Source: Bacteroidota bacterium | GTDB lineage: Bacteria; Bacteroidota; Bacteroidia; Bacteroidales; UBA10428 | Assembly (NCBI GenBank): GCA_029268165.1 | Contig: JAJUGM010000096.1 | Coordinates: forward strand, 1 to 10,132 | Reading direction: 5' to 3' | DNA: 10,132 nt | Shown: positions 7,491-10,132 of the stretch, piece by piece | Numbering within the stretch: position 1 is the first letter of the stretch | Layout: the number at the start of each line of letters is the position of its first letter | The notes under the pieces: model-generated | What the model was told of the DNA's origin: nothing | The model's input: only the letters and a program-made list of their open reading frames with translations | Database searches by the model: none | Translations under genes and position numbers: made by a program

Positions 7491-8159
7491 TTATTCCTGC
7501 ATATCTTCAATGTTAAACCGTAATCCCACCCGTATTCCGATATGCACTTTAAACATATAGCCAGAATAAAATTTCGTATGGAATATATCCTCGCGTACAG
7601 TATAAACACGGTTAAAGATACTGACATGCTGTATATCAGCCATGTTGTCAATAAATTGCTGAGGCATATATACATCGAAAACCTCGTGATAAGGTTCCAC
7701 TACTTTCCCGTTATCATCAATAGTTGCGGGCTGAATAATATGTGGTCCGCCGGCAAATACAGAATCTATAATATAAGCCATAGCCATATCGGAAAAATAC
7801 ACCTGCGATATGGCTTTTGTGGGGTAACCGTTATCAATTATGATTCGGAACATAATGCTTTCAATCATATCGAGTTCTTCTCCCAGGCGGCTGAAATCAA
7901 ATGCTTTGATATCATATTCATCTACATATTCCAGATAATTTGGGTACAAAGTGTCATTGTAATACAGTGAATCCTGCCATGGAAAGGGACTATCTTTCAG
8001 CGCATTCAGATATTCATTGATATCATATTCTGCCTGACCTATAGGAAGAGAATAGCTCGATGTGATTTCGAGGTTTTCAGAAACATGAGTTATATTTTCA
8101 TCAATGCAACCAGAGAAAAGAAATGTGAGAATAAAAAGAGATAAAATAATGTTTTTCAT
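7491..8159 (-). CDS. Hypothetical lipoprotein, likely outer-membrane or surface
   Basis: I do not recognise a named family for this 222-residue protein. It begins with a lipoprotein signal peptide: M-K-N-I, a hydrophobic core, and the lipobox F-S-G-C with the lipidated Cys at 18. Asp and Glu follow at +2 and +3 (C-I-D-E-N); acidic residues just after the Cys are part of the surface-export signal described for Bacteroidota lipoproteins, so surface exposure is plausible. The mature part is acidic and Tyr-rich, and looks mostly beta-stranded. A recognisable block is D-F-S-R-L-G-E-E-L-D at 88-97, then I-M-F-R-I-I-I-D-N-G-Y-P-T at 102-114, and Q-V-Y-F-S-D at 119-124, reminiscent of an immunoglobulin-like beta-sandwich, though that is only an impression. 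It sits 50 bases downstream of gmhA and 24 bases upstream of the DUF5723-like barrel on the same strand, so it is likely cotranscribed with the barrel. Confidence 0.85.
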   Translation of the reverse strand: MKNIILSLFILTFLFSGCIDENITHVSENLEITSSYSLPIGQAEYDINEYLNALKDSPFPWQDSLYYNDTLYPNYLEYVDEYDIKAFDFSRLGEELDMIESIMFRIIIDNGYPTKAISQVYFSDMAMAYIIDSVFAGGPHIIQPATIDDNGKVVEPYHEVFDVYMPQQFIDNMADIQHVSIFNRVYTVREDIFHTKFYSGYMFKVHIGIRVGLRFNIEDMQE

Positions 8160-8209
8160 TTCCGGGCTTTTATTAAATAACGTATAAAATTGAAAAATGA
8201 TTAAACTAA

Positions 8210-8803
8210 TCAGGAAAATAAGTTCTTTTCCAGATATAAAATTAATGCATGAATTATTTTTATATGTATTTCCTGAGTACGGTCGGAGTATTCCGAGTGT
8301 GGTGCTCTTATTTCCACGTCACACAAGGGCGATAGCCTGCCGCCGTCTTTTCCTGTCAGCCCTATTATTTTCATTCCTCTCTTTTTAGCTGCAAGAGAGG
8401 CTCTGATGATATTTTCAGAGTTCCCGCTTGTACTGATTGCCAGCAGTACATCGCCTGCCTGTCCAAGCGCTTCAATATATCGCGAAAAAATTGCCTCAAA
8501 ACCGTAATCGTTGGCAGCACAGGTAATATGTGAAGGGTCGGATATGGCAATAGCAGGCAGTGCCTGTCTTTCTTCTCTGAACAGGCCTGAAAGCTCTTCG
8601 GCAAAGTGCATGGCATCACACATTGAACCGCCGTTGCCACATGAAATTATTTTATGGTCTGACCTGATGGCCTCAATCATTATTTGCCCTGCTCTTTCAA
8701 TTTGTTTTATTTGTTTATCATCTGCCAGAAAAGTATTCAGCATTTCTCGGGCATCTTCAAACTGCTGCCTGATGATGTTGTTATGGTTAATGTTTATTTG
8801 CAT
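8210..8803 (-). CDS. gmhA: Phosphoheptose (D-sedoheptulose 7-phosphate) isomerase GmhA
   Basis: GmhA converts sedoheptulose 7-phosphate to D-glycero-D-manno-heptose 7-phosphate, the first step of ADP-heptose synthesis for LPS core or other heptose glycans. This 197-residue cytoplasmic protein is a single SIS domain and aligns along its whole length with the E. coli enzyme (192 residues). Visible landmarks are S-C-G-N-G-G-S at 54-60, C-D-A-M-H-F-A-E-E-L at 62-71, A-I-S-T-S-G-N-S at 122-129, L-T-G-K-D-G-G at 149-155, and D-R-T-Q-E-I-H-I-K-I-I-H at 174-185. By alignment, His66, Glu70, Asp174, Gln177 and His185 correspond to the E. coli active-site residues His61, Glu65, Asp169, Gln172 and His180. 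I chose the ATG at 8803; the frame extends to a TTG at 8848, but those 15 extra residues do not fit the family. No other heptose genes are nearby. The lipoprotein and barrel genes follow on the same strand after 50 bases. Confidence 0.95.
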   Translation of the reverse strand: MQININHNNIIRQQFEDAREMLNTFLADDKQIKQIERAGQIMIEAIRSDHKIISCGNGGSMCDAMHFAEELSGLFREERQALPAIAISDPSHITCAANDYGFEAIFSRYIEALGQAGDVLLAISTSGNSENIIRASLAAKKRGMKIIGLTGKDGGRLSPLCDVEIRAPHSEYSDRTQEIHIKIIHALILYLEKNLFS

Positions 8804-8859
8804 AAGAAATATTTGAGGAAAATTAGAAAATTTTACCGAGTAAACCAATTATATGCCTA

Positions 8860-8890
8860 TTGACTTGTATTTTAATATTTCTTATCTTTC
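8860..8890 (+). promoter_or_regulatory. Candidate Bacteroidota-type promoter for the small membrane protein
   Basis: TATCTTTC at 8883-8890 matches the TAnnTTTG -7 consensus at seven of eight conserved-or-free positions. A TTG at 8860-8862, 20 bases upstream, could serve as the -33 element (the usual gap is about 19). It would give a 5' untranslated region of about 30 bases before the ATG at 8929. The call is by pattern only. Confidence 0.35.
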
Positions 8891-8928
8891 GTTTGTTGAC
8901 CTTTTAAATTAACCTAAAAAAACACACT

Positions 8929-9135
8929 ATGAAACTATTTAAATTAGCTGCCTGGATTTCCGGCATTGTTGGCGTAGTGATTTTATTAATCGCAATTATT
9001 TCCCTCATAATAGGGCAAAACCTTTTTGGTTTCAGGCATGTGATTAATTATATTCACACTGCAAATTCATTTTTATTACTTGCTATTCTGTGTGTGCTGG
9101 CGCATAATGGCTGCGCACTTAATAAACAGAAATAA
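8929..9135 (+). CDS. Small two-helix membrane protein of unknown function
   Basis: This 68-residue protein is almost entirely two membrane helices: about 8-29 (A-A-W-I-S-G-I-V-G-V-V-I-L-L) and about 41-58 (S-F-L-L-L-A-I-L-C-V-L-A), joined by the short link G-Q-N-L-F-G-F-R-H-V-I-N. Polar points are His37, His43 and His59, plus Cys55 and Cys62, with a basic K-Q-K end. Two of the His flank or lie in helix 2 and could in principle ligate heme or metal, but nothing shows that they do. It stands alone on the plus strand between two minus-strand clusters, with 125 bases before it and its own candidate promoter, so it is probably monocistronic. The complete, strongly hydrophobic frame with plausible start context argues that it is real. 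I recognise no family. Confidence 0.7.
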   Translation: MKLFKLAAWISGIVGVVILLIAIISLIIGQNLFGFRHVINYIHTANSFLLLAILCVLAHNGCALNKQK

Positions 9136-9181
9136 ACTTTTTTTAAAGTAATAGGCAACAGTTTAAATCTGCCCCGGTTTA

Positions 9182-9475
9182 TTAAGCTGATTTATTTTTT
9201 TTCGGAGGCACAGGATCATAGCCATGTGTTCCCCATGGATGGCAGCGAAGTATTCGCCATATTGCAAGGAAACTTCCTTTAATCACGCCGTGTATCTTAA
9301 GCGCTTCTATAGCATATTCAGAGCAGGTCGGATAGTGCCTGCAGCGTGGCTGAAATAACGGAGAAATAGCATATTGATAAAACCTTATGGGTATTATGAG
9401 TAATCTGATTATCAGTTGATGCAATAGATTTAGCCATTTCATGTGGGTTGTAAATAAATAAATAAACGAATTCAT
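9182..9475 (-). CDS. yidD: Membrane protein insertion efficiency factor YidD
   Basis: YidD is a small membrane-associated protein that assists YidC-dependent insertion of inner-membrane proteins. The 97-residue frame has the full family signature: I-S-P-L at 37-40, P-R-C-R-H-Y-P-T-C-S-E-Y-A at 43-55, H-G-V-I-K-G at 62-67, L-R-C-H-P-W-G at 76-82, and G-Y-D-P-V-P at 85-90. The three conserved Cys are at 45, 51 and 78, and an amphipathic N-terminal helix covers about 14-36. I keep the ATG at 9475 because it overlaps the stop of the upstream pterin gene as ATGA, a usual sign of translational coupling. A start at 9442 (M12) would give an 86-residue protein closer to the usual length. In many bacteria yidD lies between rnpA and yidC; here those genes are absent and the neighbour is a pterin enzyme. 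Confidence 0.95.
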   Translation of the reverse strand: MNSFIYLFTTHMKWLNLLHQLIIRLLIIPIRFYQYAISPLFQPRCRHYPTCSEYAIEALKIHGVIKGSFLAIWRILRCHPWGTHGYDPVPPKKNKSA

Positions 9476-9888
9476 TCACCGGTATATTCAACAAAATTCC
9501 GTTCGGTTTCATATAGCACCACCCTCAGTTCATATCTTTCATCAATTTTTCCCCTGAGAATATTCCAGATGGTCATGGCAATATTCTCTGCTGATGGGTT
9601 TAAATTGCTGAATTCATCACAATCAAGGTTCAGGTTTTTATGGTCGAATTTCTGTATTACATATCTGTCGGTAATATCTTTCAGCAATTTCATATCCATT
9701 ACATAACCTGTCTGGGGGTCAATGTCCCCGGTTACCTTAACAATTAAATCATAATTATGCCCATGGTAATTGGGATTGCTGCATACGCCAAAGACTTCAG
9801 CATTTTTCTTATCATCCCATGCCCGGTTCATTAACCGGTGTGCTGCATTGAAATGAGTCTTACGGCAAACTGTTGCTTTCATTGGCAT
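9472..9888 (-). CDS. 6-pyruvoyl-/6-carboxy-tetrahydropterin synthase family protein (PTPS/QueD)
   Basis: This family acts on dihydroneopterin triphosphate, making either 6-carboxytetrahydropterin for queuosine/7-deazaguanine synthesis (QueD) or 6-pyruvoyltetrahydropterin for biopterin-type cofactors (PTPS). Numbered from the ATG at 9888 (138 residues), zinc ligands are His17 (H-F-N-A-A-H) and His42/His44 (H-G-H-N-Y). Cys36 is the expected catalytic Cys. F-D-H-K-N-L-N at 81-87, P-S-A-E-N at 98-102, and Y-E-T-E-R-N at 126-131 complete the site. The Cys-to-HGH spacing is five residues, as in mammalian PTPS; E. coli QueD has three. The block W-D-D-K-K-N before the Cys is also mammalian-like. The frame opens upstream to 9960, but the added hydrophobic segment does not belong to the family, so a start at 9888 or 9882 is preferred. 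It overlaps yidD by 4 bases. Databases would probably label it QueD; the true product is unsettled. Confidence 0.9.
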   Translation of the reverse strand: MPMKATVCRKTHFNAAHRLMNRAWDDKKNAEVFGVCSNPNYHGHNYDLIVKVTGDIDPQTGYVMDMKLLKDITDRYVIQKFDHKNLNLDCDEFSNLNPSAENIAMTIWNILRGKIDERYELRVVLYETERNFVEYTGE

Positions 9889-9914
9889 ATTGATTTTAAG
9901 AATTATTAACACAA

Positions 9915-9922
9915 CAAAATTA
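9915..9922 (-). promoter_or_regulatory. Candidate -7 element for the pterin synthase-yidD pair
   Basis: On the minus strand this reads TAATTTTG, a perfect match to the Bacteroidota -7 consensus TAnnTTTG, 26 bases upstream of the ATG at 9888. No TTTG is found at the -33 position. Its location supports starting the protein at 9888 rather than 9960, because the longer frame would begin upstream of this element. Confidence 0.4.
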
Positions 9923-9994
9923 CAAATTATCGTCGCACCGTGCCTGTTATTTATTATCATTTCCTAATTTTATGGCGAATTGATTAATTTTTTT

Positions 9995-10132
9995 ATGCCT
10001 CTGCCCGGCAGCAAATCTGTTTTTATTTCTGTGTTGGTTATTGCTGCACAGTTGAATATGATTTGGGCACAGGATGTTTATTTAAGAGGAAGGCTGACTG
10101 ACGCAGTAAGTCATTTACCCGTTGCATTTGCC
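9995..10132 (+). CDS. Exported protein with N-terminal carboxypeptidase-regulatory-like domain, 5' fragment
   Basis: The frame opens with ATG at 9995 and runs off the window, giving 46 residues. Residues 1-25 form a signal peptide (S-K-S-V-F-I-S-V-L-V-I-A-A, then M-I-W-A), with probable cleavage before Gln26. The mature start reads V-Y-L-R-G-R-L-T-D-A at 28-37 and L-P-V-A-F-A at 41-46. This matches the start of the CarboxypepD_reg-like beta-sandwich (G-x-V-x-D-A ... P-L-x-x-A-x-V) that precedes TonB-dependent receptors and other outer-membrane or surface proteins in Bacteroidota. Which class it belongs to cannot be told from this piece. It is divergent from the pterin synthase gene, with 106 bases between the two starts. 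Confidence 0.7.
   Translation, partial: MPLPGSKSVFISVLVIAAQLNMIWAQDVYLRGRLTDAVSHLPVAFA

Noticed and set aside
7542..7970. 142-residue open frame on the plus strand
   Set aside because: It is antisense to the lipoprotein gene, which has a proper signal peptide and lipobox; the plus frame has no recognisable features.
8804..8848. Extended gmhA start at a TTG codon
   Set aside because: The added 15 residues have no counterpart in GmhA, and an ATG at 8803 gives the expected length.
9136..9149. ACTTT/AAAGT hairpin after the small membrane protein gene
   Set aside because: A 5-base AT-only stem with a T loop and no following T-tract is too weak to call a terminator.
9889..9960. N-terminal extension of the pterin synthase to 9960
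   Set aside because: The extra 24 residues are hydrophobic and not part of this cytoplasmic family, and a perfect TAnnTTTG element falls inside the extension.

Overview
The window reads as a piece of a Bacteroidota chromosome. The signs are a TolC/MacA/MacB export operon with the ATPase and permease on separate polypeptides, a DUF5723-type outer-membrane barrel paired with a lipoprotein, an N-terminal carboxypeptidase-regulatory-like export domain, few Shine-Dalgarno sites, and AT-rich intergenic DNA with TAnnTTTG-like promoter elements. I cannot resolve the order or genus. I see no rRNA, tRNA, CRISPR array, insertion sequence, phage gene or integration site.

Layout. Positions 3-3468 (+) hold one export operon: the tail of a TolC-family outer-membrane channel, a MacA-like adaptor, a MacB-type ATPase and a MacB-type FtsX permease, ending at a two-part hairpin at 3513-3553. 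Facing it (-) is a 146-residue secreted Spy/CpxP-like protein with two LTxxQ motifs (3618-4058). Upstream of that is a full-length YifB/ComM-type AAA+ ATPase (4265-5803, -). A second minus-strand cluster follows, read from high to low coordinates: gmhA (8210-8803), a lipoprotein of unknown function (7491-8159) and a DUF5723-like outer-membrane barrel (6021-7466). A lone small two-helix membrane protein lies on the plus strand (8929-9135). Next comes a translationally coupled minus-strand pair: a PTPS/QueD-family enzyme (9472-9888) and yidD (9182-9475). The window ends inside a new plus-strand gene (9995 onward) for an exported protein that starts with a carboxypeptidase-regulatory-like domain.

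How they fit together. Most of the genes concern the cell envelope: tripartite export, a periplasmic stress-type chaperone, LPS/heptose precursor synthesis (GmhA), a surface lipoprotein and barrel, an accessory factor for YidC-type membrane insertion (YidD), and a probable outer-membrane protein at the right edge. YifB and the pterin enzyme are the exceptions.

I found no clearly new system. The items most worth following up are the uncharacterised lipoprotein-barrel pair, the mammalian-type CX5HGH spacing in the pterin enzyme, the Spy-like protein facing a MacAB-TolC operon, and the small membrane protein with its own candidate promoter.
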